Notes: generated by a model not told the origin, from the sequence alone. A DNA stretch of 64,000 nucleotides from Minicystis rosea (GCA_001931535.1 CP016211.1:2694501-2758500), one strand, 5' to 3'; shown: positions 17,927-27,562, numbered from the stretch's first letter. Made by a program: numbers and translations.

Positions 17927-18070
17927 TCTCCAATCCTTTCGATTGGGTCCGATGATACGGACGAGCGGCTGAAAGCAGGAGCGGGATCGAGCAGAGGCGC
18001 CCCACGGCGAGAGACACGATCCGCGCGAAGCGGCTCGCCGGGCTGTCTCAGGCGCGACGGCTCTGTCGCT

Positions 18071-19546
18071 TCACTTCGCGCGGCATTTCAAGCCGGCCAT
18101 CGCCTGGCTCAGCGCCTCGGCGCTTTCGCGCAGGGATGCGGCCGAGGCGTCGAGCGCGCTGACGCCGCCGAAGGAACGCGCCTGCGCGAGGGCCGCGGGC
18201 AGGGCGACCGGAGGGCACCCGGGCTGGAAGGTGGTCTCGGCGGCGACGACGAGGTCGTCGGCGATCTGGTCGCCGGTGTCGGAAGAGCTGGGCCAGGTGA
18301 AGGCACCGGCGCGGAGCACCTGGCCGCCGTCGACGAGGGTGAACGAGATGGACGTCTGCGCGCTGCTGGCCCAGCCGCCGACGGCGACGCCCGTCGAGAA
18401 GCCGTCCCCCGGCTCGGGCATCGCGATGCCCTCGGGCAGGGGGAACTCGGCGTACGGCTGGAAGTCCTCGACCATCGAGCCCTCGAGCCAGAGCAGCAGC
18501 GCGAGGCGACGAAGCGCGTCGACCGAGAGGGTGCCGGTCCGGGCCTGGAGCCGGCTCTTCTGGCCGGTGGCGCCGTGGTCGACCTGTCCATTGTCGCGCA
18601 GGACGAGGCCCGAGCAGCGCGAGGCGATGTAGGCCGAGCCGGTGGGCAGATGGTAGGCGCGGATCTCGTCGCAGAAGTCGTAGTGACCGCGACGCCCGCG
18701 CAGCACGAGCCAACCACGCGGCGAGCGGTAGTGCCCGGCCGGCAGCACCGTGCGCTGGAAGGCGAGCAGGCTCACGCAGGCCTGGTAGGCGAGCAGCGGG
18801 TCGCCGTCGGGCTTTTGGGGCTTCTCGCGGGCGCACGCTTCGATCGCGGCGTTGTCGCTGATCCGGCTCTTGCCCGACACGTGCGGGCCGGCCACGCGCT
18901 CGATCTCGCGCCCGAGGTCGAGGATGCTGCCCTCGGCCAGCGGGTCACAGACGGCGTCCGACGGGCAGACGATGGAGCGCAGCGGATCACCGGCGGCGAG
19001 CGTTTCGAACGACAGCACCTTGGGCAGTGAGGGCGTGAAGTGCAGCGCGTTGGCATGCGTCAGCGCGTCGCGGACGAACAGGTCGCCGTGCTCTCTCCAC
19101 CAAGCCTTGAACTGCACACCGCGCGCCGCGCGCAGTTGGTCGAGATCGAGGTTCGGCATCAGGCTCCCGCCGCCGAAGCACCGCGAGCCGAGCAGGCGCA
19201 CCGTGCGATCGCGCAGCGCCTTCGCGGAGGCCTCGTCGACCGCCGACTTCTCCATCGCGTCGCCGATGGCGCGAACCTCGTCGTAGGCCGCGGTCTGCTC
19301 GGCCTGGGTGCAGAGCTTCGCCTGGACCGCGGTGCGCGCCGGTTGCATGCGCACCGGGGGCAACGCCCCAGCCGGCGTCGTCGAGGCCGCCGGAGCCGCC
19401 GAGCCGGACGGAGCAGCCGGCGCCACGGACACGGTGGGACATGCGGCGGCGGGTGGTGTCGGAGGCGCTGTGGCCGTGCAGGCAGCCAGCGTGACGAGCG
19501 CCGTCAGCGCGGCAGCGACGAAGGGGCCGGCGAGGGAGTGTCGCAT
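18071..19546 (-). CDS. Lipoprotein of unknown function
   Basis: This 491-residue protein has a good signal peptide and lipobox (LVTLAAC), then an Ala/Pro/Ser-rich linker to about residue 70. The mature body has scattered Cys pairs (CFGGG, CPSDAVC, CEREKP-like) and a beta-rich C-terminal half (WASSAQTSISFTLVDGGQV). It follows the large helical protein gene (stop 19596) after 49 bp on the same strand and may be cotranscribed with it. No catalytic motif is recognised. Confidence 0.75.
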   Translation of the reverse strand: MRHSLAGPFVAAALTALVTLAACTATAPPTPPAAACPTVSVAPAAPSGSAAPAASTTPAGALPPVRMQPARTAVQAKLCTQAEQTAAYDEVRAIGDAMEKSAVDEASAKALRDRTVRLLGSRCFGGGSLMPNLDLDQLRAARGVQFKAWWREHGDLFVRDALTHANALHFTPSLPKVLSFETLAAGDPLRSIVCPSDAVCDPLAEGSILDLGREIERVAGPHVSGKSRISDNAAIEACAREKPQKPDGDPLLAYQACVSLLAFQRTVLPAGHYRSPRGWLVLRGRRGHYDFCDEIRAYHLPTGSAYIASRCSGLVLRDNGQVDHGATGQKSRLQARTGTLSVDALRRLALLLWLEGSMVEDFQPYAEFPLPEGIAMPEPGDGFSTGVAVGGWASSAQTSISFTLVDGGQVLRAGAFTWPSSSDTGDQIADDLVVAAETTFQPGCPPVALPAALAQARSFGGVSALDASAASLRESAEALSQAMAGLKCRAK

Positions 19547-19595
19547 CGGTGGGGCAGGGACAGTGGAGGGTGCGGGGAGTTCCAGAGGCTCGGCG

Positions 19596-22259
19596 CTACG
19601 GGAACCACGCGGCGACGTCGAGCACGCTTTCGGCGATCTGCTCGGCGGCGCCGGGACCGGCGGCGCGCACGGCGAGCGCGATCATCTCTGCTACCGGCCC
19701 CAGCATCACCCTCGATCGCGACAGCTCGCGCGCGTCCTGCCAGAAGCGCCGCCAGCACGAGAAGATCTGGCTCGCGTCGAGCCGGTGCGCCCAGAGGTCG
19801 AGTGCGAGCCCGCGGGTCAAGAGCAGCTCCGGCGTCAGCGACGCGATGCGCGCCTCGGTGAGCTGGGCGGCGAGCTCTTCGCGCGCGCAGGTCGCCTCCG
19901 CCGCACGCGCGAAGACGAGCCAGGCTTCGCCGGGAAGCGCCTCCGCGACGGCGAGCGCGCGACGGCGGTGCGGCCCCGGCGCGAGCCAGCGGAGCGCCGC
20001 TTCCCAGGCCTCGTCGGCCCAAGGGCCCTGGCCCACGCCCTCGAGATGCGCGATCGCCGACGCGATGCGCGCGTCGCGCGCCGGGCCCTCCGCCTCGTGC
20101 CGCGCGAGAGCGAGATCCGCGATGGCCGCCGCCTCCTCGCCGACAATTTCGGCCCGCAGCGCGAAGGCTCGCGCGACATGGCCGGCGGCGGCGATGGGAT
20201 CGAGCGCCCGCGCGATGGCGAGGCTCACCCACTCTTCTTCCAAGCGCAGGCCACGGTCGCGCCACCGATCGATGGATGCGAGCACCCGCGTGCCCGCGTC
20301 CGGCACGTACGGATAGAGCTGCTTGAGCTCACGGTCGTGGCGCCAGAAGAAGAGGGGCGCGGTCATCTCCTCGACGAGGCGCGCGGCAGCTTCCCGCCGC
20401 ACGTCGTCGGGCAGCGCAGGCAGGAGCGCGACCATGGCGTACTTGTCGTCCGTGTGGGCGCGGATCCACGCCACGGCCTCGGGCTCGAGAGCGTCCTGGA
20501 GCGCCTCGATCAGCGCGGTCCATTGATACGGATGCTCGGGCGCGGACCAGCGCTCGAGCGCCGCGAGCTGCAACGGCGCTCGCCGGCTCGGCTCGATCCA
20601 GCGGCTCGCACGCGCGAGGGCGCGTCCCGTCGCGTGCTCCTCGTCGGGGCCGATTCGAGGCGCGCTCCACGCAGCGATCGCGAGCGCTGCGCGATCGGGA
20701 TCGGACAGGAGCGAGGCGACGGCGACGAGCGCGATCGGGTGCGTGTCGCCGGGCCGCACGCGCGCCGAGAGACGCTCGATCCACGGCGGCCGCGCCGGCT
20801 CGGGCATCGCCGCCACCGCCGCCGCCGCGCCGGCGAGGATCGCGCGATCGCGGCTGCGCGACCACCGCTCGAGCATGGCGCAAGCGCGACGATCGCGCTC
20901 CGCAGCCGGCATGAAGGCGAGCGGCGCGACGAGGATGGCGCGGCTCCGCCGGAAGCAGGACAGGTAGCACCAGAGTCGCTCGTCCGGCCCGCGCGGCCAA
21001 CGCTCGGCGGCGTTCCGGAGGTCCGCCTCGCGGCCCGCGTCGATGAGCGCGAGCATCGTGTCGTGGCTGTCGATCGCGAGGCGGCTCCTCGTCGCCTCGG
21101 GCGCGACCGGGAGCAGCGAGAGCCGCGCACACGCGCCGGGCGCGCCCGACAGCGCTTCGACGGCGGCGAGCGCCTCGTCGAAGACCTCGGCGCGCTGGTA
21201 CGCGAGCCTCACCAACGCATGCGCGCGGGCCGCGGGCGCGGCGTCGTCGCGTGCCATCGCGAGGACTGCGTCGAACGTCGCGGGGGGCAGATCCTTCGGG
21301 ATCTCCAAGCCGAAGAAGTCGTCCTTGCGCGCGCGGCGATAGGCGTCGAGCCAGCGTGCATAGCCTTCGTCGCGCAGCTCGCCGGGCAGATGGTGCACCA
21401 CGTGCGCGAGCATCTGCGCGCGCGGGTAGGGTAGGGTGTCGCGCGAGCCGTTCTCCCAGCCGTACGACCAGAGACCCGCGGCGCCGAGCAGCGCGGCGTG
21501 CTCGCAGTCGAGCCCGAAGTCCTCGTCGCCGAGCCGTTCCAGCGCGCGGCGGACAATCGCGCCGCGCTCCGGCTCCGCGAAGAGCGGGAGCGCGGAGAAG
21601 GCCGCCCCGGCGGCGTGGGAGCAATGGCGCACCTGGGCGACGCCCTCGGCGACCAGCCGCGCGGCGAGCGGGTGGAGCGCGCGCGGCCACGAGCGCCAGG
21701 ACACGGCCGCGACCAGCGCGCGGGCCGCCGGCGAGAACGGCGCGAGCGCCCGCTCCGCGGCCTCGTGGCCCTCGAGCGCGACGAGGCGCGACACCACGGC
21801 CGCGACGCCGTCCGCGTCCTCGATGTCGTCGATCGTCGACGGGCCGGCCACGATCGCGAGCGCCTCGCGCGCCTCCGCCGCGTCGAGCCACGGCGCGAGC
21901 GACGCGAGCGTCTCGGGCGCGATCCCTCGGTGCGGCACGCGCGAGAGGCAGAGCGCCATCCGCGCGGACCAGCGCCCCGCCGCGACGAGCAAGCCCGCGA
22001 GCCCCTGCGGGAGCGCGAAGGAGATCTCGTTCAGCGACGCGCGCACGAGCCCACGCCGCGCCAGCGCCGCGACGGCGGCCGCGCGCTCGTCGCCGCCGGG
22101 CGACGACGCGCTCCATGCCTCCACGAGATCGGCATCGTCTCCGTCGAGCTCGGTGGCGAGGAAGGCGTCGCGCGCCGCGGCGACCTCCTCCGGGAGCTTC
22201 AGGCTCGCATGCAGCGCGAGGCGAAGCGGGTCGTCGGCAGGTGTCCCGAGGGAGCTCAT
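19596..22259 (-). CDS. Large alpha-helical (HEAT-like) protein of unknown function
   Basis: The 887-residue Ala/Arg/Leu-rich protein has no signal peptide and no membrane helices. Its repeated helix pairs (for example LARRGLVRASLNEISFALPQ, ARALVAAVSWRSWPRALHPL) suggest a HEAT- or armadillo-like solenoid. I chose the internal ATG at 22259 (MSSLGTPADDP) because the 56 codons before it match the C-terminal part of an unrelated gene family (see 22260-22427). No Shine-Dalgarno is obvious at either start. It is probably the first gene of a pair with the lipoprotein at 18071-19546. Confidence 0.7.
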   Translation of the reverse strand: MSSLGTPADDPLRLALHASLKLPEEVAAARDAFLATELDGDDADLVEAWSASSPGGDERAAAVAALARRGLVRASLNEISFALPQGLAGLLVAAGRWSARMALCLSRVPHRGIAPETLASLAPWLDAAEAREALAIVAGPSTIDDIEDADGVAAVVSRLVALEGHEAAERALAPFSPAARALVAAVSWRSWPRALHPLAARLVAEGVAQVRHCSHAAGAAFSALPLFAEPERGAIVRRALERLGDEDFGLDCEHAALLGAAGLWSYGWENGSRDTLPYPRAQMLAHVVHHLPGELRDEGYARWLDAYRRARKDDFFGLEIPKDLPPATFDAVLAMARDDAAPAARAHALVRLAYQRAEVFDEALAAVEALSGAPGACARLSLLPVAPEATRSRLAIDSHDTMLALIDAGREADLRNAAERWPRGPDERLWCYLSCFRRSRAILVAPLAFMPAAERDRRACAMLERWSRSRDRAILAGAAAAVAAMPEPARPPWIERLSARVRPGDTHPIALVAVASLLSDPDRAALAIAAWSAPRIGPDEEHATGRALARASRWIEPSRRAPLQLAALERWSAPEHPYQWTALIEALQDALEPEAVAWIRAHTDDKYAMVALLPALPDDVRREAAARLVEEMTAPLFFWRHDRELKQLYPYVPDAGTRVLASIDRWRDRGLRLEEEWVSLAIARALDPIAAAGHVARAFALRAEIVGEEAAAIADLALARHEAEGPARDARIASAIAHLEGVGQGPWADEAWEAALRWLAPGPHRRRALAVAEALPGEAWLVFARAAEATCAREELAAQLTEARIASLTPELLLTRGLALDLWAHRLDASQIFSCWRRFWQDARELSRSRVMLGPVAEMIALAVRAAGPGAAEQIAESVLDVAAWFP

Positions 22260-22427
22260 GGCGTGCAGCGTATCCGACGGCGCCGGCGTGAAGGACTCCG
22301 CCGAAGGGCCGCACGCGATCGCCGCGAGATCGCGGAGCCGCGCTGCTCGTGGGTGAAGTCGCGCGGCGAGCTTCTCGAGCGCCGCCTGCTCGGCCTTGCG
22401 CGTCGCCTTGCGATCCTCGACGTGCAC
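22260..22427 (-). pseudogene. Relic of the gene family at 14440-15174
   Basis: The 56 codons fused in frame upstream of the helical protein read EDRKATRKAEQAALEKLAAR ... GPSAESFTPAP. The intact gene at 14440-15174 has EDRKATRKVDQAALKKLTAR ... GPSAETTPAP at about residues 150-205. DNA similarity is also visible between 22285-22425 and 14650-14780. Only this piece is left; the N-terminal part is absent. Confidence 0.7.
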
Positions 22428-22504
22428 GCGCGAAGCAGACGGCGCTCATCCAGGCGGCGCGGCGAGCGCGAGCAGCTCGCGCAGCCGAGCGGCGTTGGGC
22501 GACG

Positions 22505-23350
22505 TCACGGGCGACGCGTTGGGCCTGCCCCCACATTTTCCGGCGTGAAGCTCGCCAGCGCCGCCAGGAGCTCGGCCCGGCGCAGGGCGGGCGCGTCCAC
22601 GTCGATGACCCCGACGGCCATGAGCACGCTGTTCCCCGTCGTCGCGGAAGGGAATCGCCGCCGGATCAGCCACAGCTCCTGGGGCTTCTTCTTCCGCAGG
22701 CCCTTGCCGTGGAGGAGCGACCCCGGGGTGTGCTGGTCGCCGATGGCGATGGGCACCGGCGGCCCCCAGCCCTCGAACTGGAGCAACAGCTCGCCTCCTG
22801 CCCAGTACTCGGCCCTGCCGTTGACGAAGTCCTCGTTCCACGGGGCAAGCTCGTAGTTGACCAGCACGATGGCCGCCGTGTCGTCCGGCGCATTCAGGAC
22901 GGCGAACCCTTGCGGAAGGTTCTCCACGTGTTTCCCGCGCCAGCCGACCGGCACCTGAATCTCGCCGGCGAAGCCCCACACGGGGCTGTGCTCCGCCGGG
23001 TTGCGCACCTTCTTGGCGAAGCGGATCGACGGATCGACGGGTACGCCCAGCCACGAGAGCGCCGGCGCGGCAGGATCCGCGGGCGACCCGCTCGCTGCGG
23101 ATGCGGTCGGTGGAGCCGAGGAGGAGGGCGCCGACGTCGCGGCGGAGGCCGAAGCCGACGGGGCGGCAGCCGGCGCGGACGCCGCGGCAGGCGAGTCTCC
23201 GGGCGCGGTGGGCGCGGGGACCGTGGTCGATGCGCTTCCCGACGGTGCGGGATGGTTCGCGCACGCGGAGAGCGCCGCTGCCAGCGCGAGCAACACCCGC
23301 GCGGGTGACGAGGTGTTGGGCGCGCTGCGGGATCGGACATGGGTGGGCAT
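22505..23350 (-). CDS. Lipoprotein of unknown function
   Basis: The 281-residue protein starts at ATG 23350, preceded by caggagatcgacg. Its signal peptide ends in ALSAC, then a long Ala/Pro/Ser linker runs to about residue 88. The mature domain (LSWLGVPVDPSIRFAKKV ... ELWLIRRRFPSATTGNSVLM) is mixed beta and ends with a helix. I do not recognise it. It has its own promoter region: the next upstream minus-strand gene ends at 23724. Confidence 0.75.
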   Translation of the reverse strand: MPTHVRSRSAPNTSSPARVLLALAAALSACANHPAPSGSASTTVPAPTAPGDSPAAASAPAAAPSASASAATSAPSSSAPPTASAASGSPADPAAPALSWLGVPVDPSIRFAKKVRNPAEHSPVWGFAGEIQVPVGWRGKHVENLPQGFAVLNAPDDTAAIVLVNYELAPWNEDFVNGRAEYWAGGELLLQFEGWGPPVPIAIGDQHTPGSLLHGKGLRKKKPQELWLIRRRFPSATTGNSVLMAVGVIDVDAPALRRAELLAALASFTPENVGAGPTRRP

Positions 23351-23723
23351 CGTCGATCTCCTGGATGCATGGACGTGCGAGCCGGCCGTTGGCGCAGCCT
23401 GCGCGAGCAACACCCGCGCCGACGACCGAGCCCCGGGGTCAGCTTCGAGCGCACGACGTTGCGTTCGCTGGAGCGATGATCGCGGCTCAGCGATCGGGGA
23501 GGGGAGAACGCGACGCGGGCAGCCTGGCCGGCTTCGCCATCACGGCTTCATCGATCACGGTTGCGCTCGCGGCCGAGCCCTCATCGTGTCCCGTGGAAGG
23601 TTGGTGCTCGATCGCGTCGTGGCCTACCGTCGTGTCCGCCTGACATGTCAGCGCCTCTCATGGACATGTCGGCGCCCTTCCGCTGGGACGGCCGGCGCAC
23701 AGTCGGCCTTTTCGATCGTGTCT
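23351..23723. other. Intergenic region with a paired 14-bp motif
   Basis: This 373-bp gap has no credible gene. It holds two copies of gcgcgagcaacacccgcgc, one at 23284-23302 inside the lipoprotein signal region and one at 23401-23419. It also has the spaced motif pair at 23642-23676. It should contain the promoter of the lipoprotein at 22505-23350. Confidence 0.5.
23642..23676. promoter_or_regulatory. Direct repeat gacatgtc(a/g)gcgcc, 21 bp apart
   Basis: gacatgtcagcgcc (23642-23655) and gacatgtcggcgcc (23663-23676) are on the same face of the helix, two turns apart, and each contains the palindrome gacatgtc. This geometry fits binding by a dimeric regulator. It lies about 290 bp upstream of the gene starting at 23350. 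Confidence 0.4.
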
Positions 23724-25403
23724 TCAGCCTGCGCGCGGCGCCCGCCGGATCTCCATCACCGCCACCACGACGGCGGCCACGGCCGCGCTCACCAGCGAAG
23801 GCGAGAGCTGAAACACGGCGGCGCCCGCGATGGGCGGCGGGAGCGTCACCGGATCCCAGCCGACCCAGGCCGCGAGCAACGCGAAGGGGATGGCGGTGCC
23901 GAGCAGCAGGACCCACGGGCCGGAGACCCCGGGCTGCGTGCGCCGCGCATAGAAGGCGATCGCCGCGATCGCGAGGAGCGCGCCGGGCACGGCGTCGGCG
24001 ACGAGCAAGGGCGCGGCGCGGAGGTAGCTGAAGCCGGGCCGATAGCCGCGCAGCCAGATGTAGGCGGTGAAGACGGCGATGTTGAGGATGGGCAGCATCG
24101 CCGCCGGGCCGAAGCGGGCCCCGCGCCGGCGGAGCAGCGCGAGCGTCGTCCAGAGGGCGAGCGCGCTGCCGAGCGCGGCGAACGCGAGCCGGCGGCGCGC
24201 GCCCTGATCGCGGAGGTCGCCGAGGTCGCGATCGCGCGCGAGACCGAGGAAGCCATGGAGCGCTTCGGCGAGCGGGCGCGCGGCGGGGTCGTGGCCTTCG
24301 AGGCGCGCGGCCAGCGGCGCGGCCTCGTTGCAGCGCGGATCGGGGCGCAGGGCGCAGAGGAAGCGGGCGCCCTGCTCGAAGGGACCGGCGAGCGCGCGGG
24401 CCGCGGCGGCGCCGTCGAGATCGAGCGCGTCGATCATGGGGAGGCCGAGGCTCGACGTGGGCGCGCGCAGGCCCGCGACGACGGCGAGCGTGGAGGCCAC
24501 GTCGCGCATGGGGCGCGCTTCGAGCTCGACGCCGCGGCGGAAGCTCGCGCCCACGCCGAGGAAGAGCGCGCGCCGCACCTCGGGCTCGTCGCCGCCGTGG
24601 CCGCCGTGCGGGCCGTCGAGGTGGCCGTGATCGCTGAGCACGACGAGCGCGTCGCGATCGAGATCGAGCGAGGCCGCGTAGCGGGCGATGAACGCGGCGC
24701 CGTCGTGCGCGACGCGCGCGTACTCGGGGGATCCGGAGCCGTGCTCGTGGCCCGTGTCGTCGAGCAGGCCCCAGTGGATCATGTCGATGGTGCGCACGGG
24801 CGCGCCGGGCTCGGGCGGCGCGACGTCGCGCGTGCCGTGGAGCCCGCGCCGGATCATGTCGACGGCGCAGGCGAGCTTGCCTTCGTGGATCGGCGTGCCC
24901 GCGGGGGGCGCGATGAGCCGCGCGAAGTCGTCGTACCCGTGGCTCCAGACGGTGACGGGCACGCGCGCGTCGCCGGCGGCGCGCATGAACGAGTCGATGC
25001 CGGGGACGCCTTGCAGATCACCGTTGCGGCGCGTGCCACTGTCGCGCGGGCCGAGGCCGGTCATGAACGAGACCAGCGCCGGTGAGGTGAAGCTCGGGAA
25101 CTCCACCGCCACGCCGCGGACCACGCCGCGTTCGCGCAGCGGCGCGAGCTCCGGGAGCGTCATCGCGACGTCGTACGAGAGGCCGTCGTACACGATCACC
25201 GCGAGCCGCCGCGCCAGCGCGGGCGTTGGCGGCACGGGGGACGCCGCGTGCGGGACGCCCGCGATCGAGGTGTGCGGCGTGTTGAGGGTCGGGAGGTAGA
25301 CGAAGAGCGTGTGCGACGCGGTGATGCCCGACACGGCCGCGGCCGCGAGGGTCACGGACGCGGGGAAAGTCCACGCAGCGAGCTTGCGGGAGGGTCTTTC
25401 CAA
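23724..25403 (-). CDS. Membrane-bound alkaline-phosphatase-superfamily protein
   Basis: The 559-residue protein has an N-terminal membrane anchor (about 12-38). Its alkaline-phosphatase-fold domain carries metal ligands IVYDGLSYD (about 72), a nucleophile segment FPSFTSPALVSFMTG (about 106), LLDDTGHEHG (about 215) and LSDHGHLDGPHGGH (about 255). The last 150 residues hold about five membrane helices. The layout recalls phosphoethanolamine or GPI-anchor phosphotransferases and type I phosphodiesterases acting on the outer face of the inner membrane. It is the third gene of a tight operon, 9 bp after the PP2C gene. The substrate is unknown. Confidence 0.8.
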   Translation of the reverse strand: MERPSRKLAAWTFPASVTLAAAAVSGITASHTLFVYLPTLNTPHTSIAGVPHAASPVPPTPALARRLAVIVYDGLSYDVAMTLPELAPLRERGVVRGVAVEFPSFTSPALVSFMTGLGPRDSGTRRNGDLQGVPGIDSFMRAAGDARVPVTVWSHGYDDFARLIAPPAGTPIHEGKLACAVDMIRRGLHGTRDVAPPEPGAPVRTIDMIHWGLLDDTGHEHGSGSPEYARVAHDGAAFIARYAASLDLDRDALVVLSDHGHLDGPHGGHGGDEPEVRRALFLGVGASFRRGVELEARPMRDVASTLAVVAGLRAPTSSLGLPMIDALDLDGAAAARALAGPFEQGARFLCALRPDPRCNEAAPLAARLEGHDPAARPLAEALHGFLGLARDRDLGDLRDQGARRRLAFAALGSALALWTTLALLRRRGARFGPAAMLPILNIAVFTAYIWLRGYRPGFSYLRAAPLLVADAVPGALLAIAAIAFYARRTQPGVSGPWVLLLGTAIPFALLAAWVGWDPVTLPPPIAGAAVFQLSPSLVSAAVAAVVVAVMEIRRAPRAG

Positions 25404-25412
25404 GGCGCGGGG

Positions 25413-26681
25413 CTACGCGGACGCCGTCTCGATGCGCGTGCCGCACTCCGTGCAGAAGCTGTTGCCTTGGTAGAGCTCGTGCGCGCACCGGGGGCAGCGC
25501 CGCACCGCGGTGCGCGCGTTCCACGGGCCGTGCAGATCCACATCCATCGGGTCCCCGCGCTGGAACGAGGCGACCAGATCCGCGAGCGACGCGTCGTCGA
25601 TCGAGGGCAGCTCTGCGATCTCGGCGGTGGCCACGACTTGGAGCGTGGGCGTGCCTTCGTCCTCGTCGTCGTCGTCGGCATCGAGCGCGGCGTACGCCGC
25701 CACGAGCGGCGTCTCGTCGTCGTCCGGGGGGAGCTCGTCCTCGGCAGCCTCGGCCTCGTCCTGATCGGCTTCGAGGGTGTGGGCTGCGAGGGCTTCGTCC
25801 TCTTCGTCGACTTCTTGATCCGCGGCGATCTCGTGATGGTCCTCGACGACGAGCTCGACGTCCGGGGCCGTGTCGGTCTCGGGCAGCACCTCTTCGATGT
25901 GCACGAGGAGCGCGGAGATGTTGTCGGTGCCGCCCGCGTCGTTGGCCTCGGCGATGAGGAGCTCGCAGGCCTCCTGCGGCTCCTGCGCCAGGCTGATGAC
26001 CTCGAGGATCTGCTCGGGCGGCACCATGCCGGTGAGCCCGTCGGAGCAGAGCAGGTACGTGTCGCCGGGCAGGAACGGCTCGCTCTTGACGTCGACCTTG
26101 ACCACATCCTTCATCCCGAGCGCGCGGGTGATGATGTTCTTCGGGAGGCGGGACAGCTCCTCCTTGGTCAGATCCGGCTTCATGTCGAGCGCATCGTTGA
26201 TCAGCGAGTGATCGCGCGTGAGCTGGACGATCTGGCCGTCGCGGATGCGGTAGCAGCGGCTGTCGCCGACGTGCGCGATGTGCGCCATGCCCCCGGCGAT
26301 GTGGATGGCGACGCAGGTCGATCCCATCCCGTGGTGCTGCGCGTGCGTGTGCGAGACGGTGAAGACGTCGAGGTTCGCCTTGCGCACACCGGCCGCGAGG
26401 CGCTTCGCGTCGGGCGAGAGCGGGGCGTACTCGTCGGGCAGCTCGAGGCCGGGCGCGCCGCTGGCGGTCGCCTCGAAGTAGTTGCCGAGCGACTGCGCGA
26501 CGAGCTTCGACGCCACGTCGCCCGCGTTGTGTCCGCCCATGCCGTCGGCGACCGCGAAGAGGCCGAGGTTGGGTTTGAGGAGGACACAGTCCTCGTTGTG
26601 CTTGCGCTGGCGACCGACGTCGGTGAGACCGGCAACGACGAGGCGCGTGGGCACGGACGGGGGAGGTGCCGAGCTCGACAT
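25413..26681 (-). CDS. PP2C-family Ser/Thr protein phosphatase with C-terminal zinc ribbon
   Basis: The 422-residue protein has all main PP2C (PPM) motifs: RKHNEDC (about 27), FAVADGMGGHNAGD (about 43), GDSRCYRI, LLCSDGLTGMV and GGTDNISALL. These bind two metal ions and dephosphorylate Ser/Thr kinase targets. A long acidic linker (about 265-375, with DEEDEAL and DADDDDEDEG) follows. A CxxC...CxxC zinc ribbon (CPRC ... CTEC) closes the protein. It is cytoplasmic. It probably antagonises the Hanks-type kinases of the genome, with the ribbon possibly recruiting a partner. It sits between the outer-membrane protein and the phosphatase-fold membrane protein in one operon. Confidence 0.92.
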   Translation of the reverse strand: MSSSAPPPSVPTRLVVAGLTDVGRQRKHNEDCVLLKPNLGLFAVADGMGGHNAGDVASKLVAQSLGNYFEATASGAPGLELPDEYAPLSPDAKRLAAGVRKANLDVFTVSHTHAQHHGMGSTCVAIHIAGGMAHIAHVGDSRCYRIRDGQIVQLTRDHSLINDALDMKPDLTKEELSRLPKNIITRALGMKDVVKVDVKSEPFLPGDTYLLCSDGLTGMVPPEQILEVISLAQEPQEACELLIAEANDAGGTDNISALLVHIEEVLPETDTAPDVELVVEDHHEIAADQEVDEEDEALAAHTLEADQDEAEAAEDELPPDDDETPLVAAYAALDADDDDEDEGTPTLQVVATAEIAELPSIDDASLADLVASFQRGDPMDVDLHGPWNARTAVRRCPRCAHELYQGNSFCTECGTRIETASA

Positions 26682-26719
26682 TCGAGGGGCGAGTATAGCG
26701 GGGGACCGGTGGTCCTCGC

Positions 26720-27562
26720 CTAGAATCCTGGCAACCCGAACGCGCGAGCCACGCCGGCGCCGGTGCTCGCGCCCCCGACGGCCGAGGGCGCGGGCTTGCG
26801 CATGGGATCGAATGCAATGCGGATCCCCACGGAGAAGAACGCGTAGGTTCGCGGCCCGTTCTTGACGTCCGGTGGGAGCCCGAGCAGCGGCTTGGCCCAG
26901 ATGAAATTCGTCCCGAGGTCCGCCTCGAGGTAAGGCCCGAAGCCGAACCGCGAGGTCGGGTAGAAATCGCCGCCGATCGCGATGCGGGCCACATCGATAC
27001 CGTGGAAGACCTGCCGCACCCGGGCGTCGTCGGGGCGCGTGGGGTTCTCCACGTCGAACGAGGAGCGGCGGTAGGCGACGCCGAAGCTCCCCCACGGATC
27101 GAAGGCGATGCCCTGGGCGAGATGATACGTGACGCCGAGGCCGACCGTGTACCCCGTGCCGCCGCAGTCCCTGCTGCAGGCGCCCGGCTTGAGGTAGCGG
27201 GTCCAATCGCCGAAGACCTGAAGCGTGGCGTGGCGCCCCACGCCAACCCCGAAGAAGCCGCCCGGGCTGAACCCCGCGGGCGAGAGCTGGGAGCTCGGGG
27301 TCGCCGGTCCCATCGAGCCCGCGGGGCCGACGGCTGCGCCGCTCACGCCGAAATAAACGTGCCCCGTGCGCTCGTCGGGGGCGCCGGGACGCTTGGTGCC
27401 CGTCTCGGTCTCGCCCTCTTCTTCGGCAGGGGGCGCAGGGGGCGCAGGGGGCGTGGCTTCGCCCGGCTTGGCAGCGCCGTTCGGTGGATCGGCGGCCAGC
27501 GCGGGCGCCGCGTAGAGCACGGCCGCGAGGGCGAGGAAGATCGAAGCGCGGGGTCGTGCCAC
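26720..27562 (-). CDS. Outer-membrane beta-barrel protein
   Basis: I place the start at GTG 27562 (VARPRASIFLALAAV), which gives a clean signal peptide ending at ALAAD; no nearer ATG exists. A Pro/Glu-rich linker (about 25-65) leads into alternating beta strands with Gly/aromatic turns (GHVYFGVSGAAVG, ATLQVFGDWTRYL, GYTVGLGVTYHLA, YAFFSVGIRIAF). This is typical of an 8-stranded outer-membrane barrel. It is the first gene of the operon with PP2C (gap 38 bp) and lies divergent from the sigma-54 activator, 103 bp away. Its precise role is unknown. Confidence 0.75.
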   Translation of the reverse strand: MARPRASIFLALAAVLYAAPALAADPPNGAAKPGEATPPAPPAPPAEEEGETETGTKRPGAPDERTGHVYFGVSGAAVGPAGSMGPATPSSQLSPAGFSPGGFFGVGVGRHATLQVFGDWTRYLKPGACSRDCGGTGYTVGLGVTYHLAQGIAFDPWGSFGVAYRRSSFDVENPTRPDDARVRQVFHGIDVARIAIGGDFYPTSRFGFGPYLEADLGTNFIWAKPLLGLPPDVKNGPRTYAFFSVGIRIAFDPMRKPAPSAVGGASTGAGVARAFGLPGF

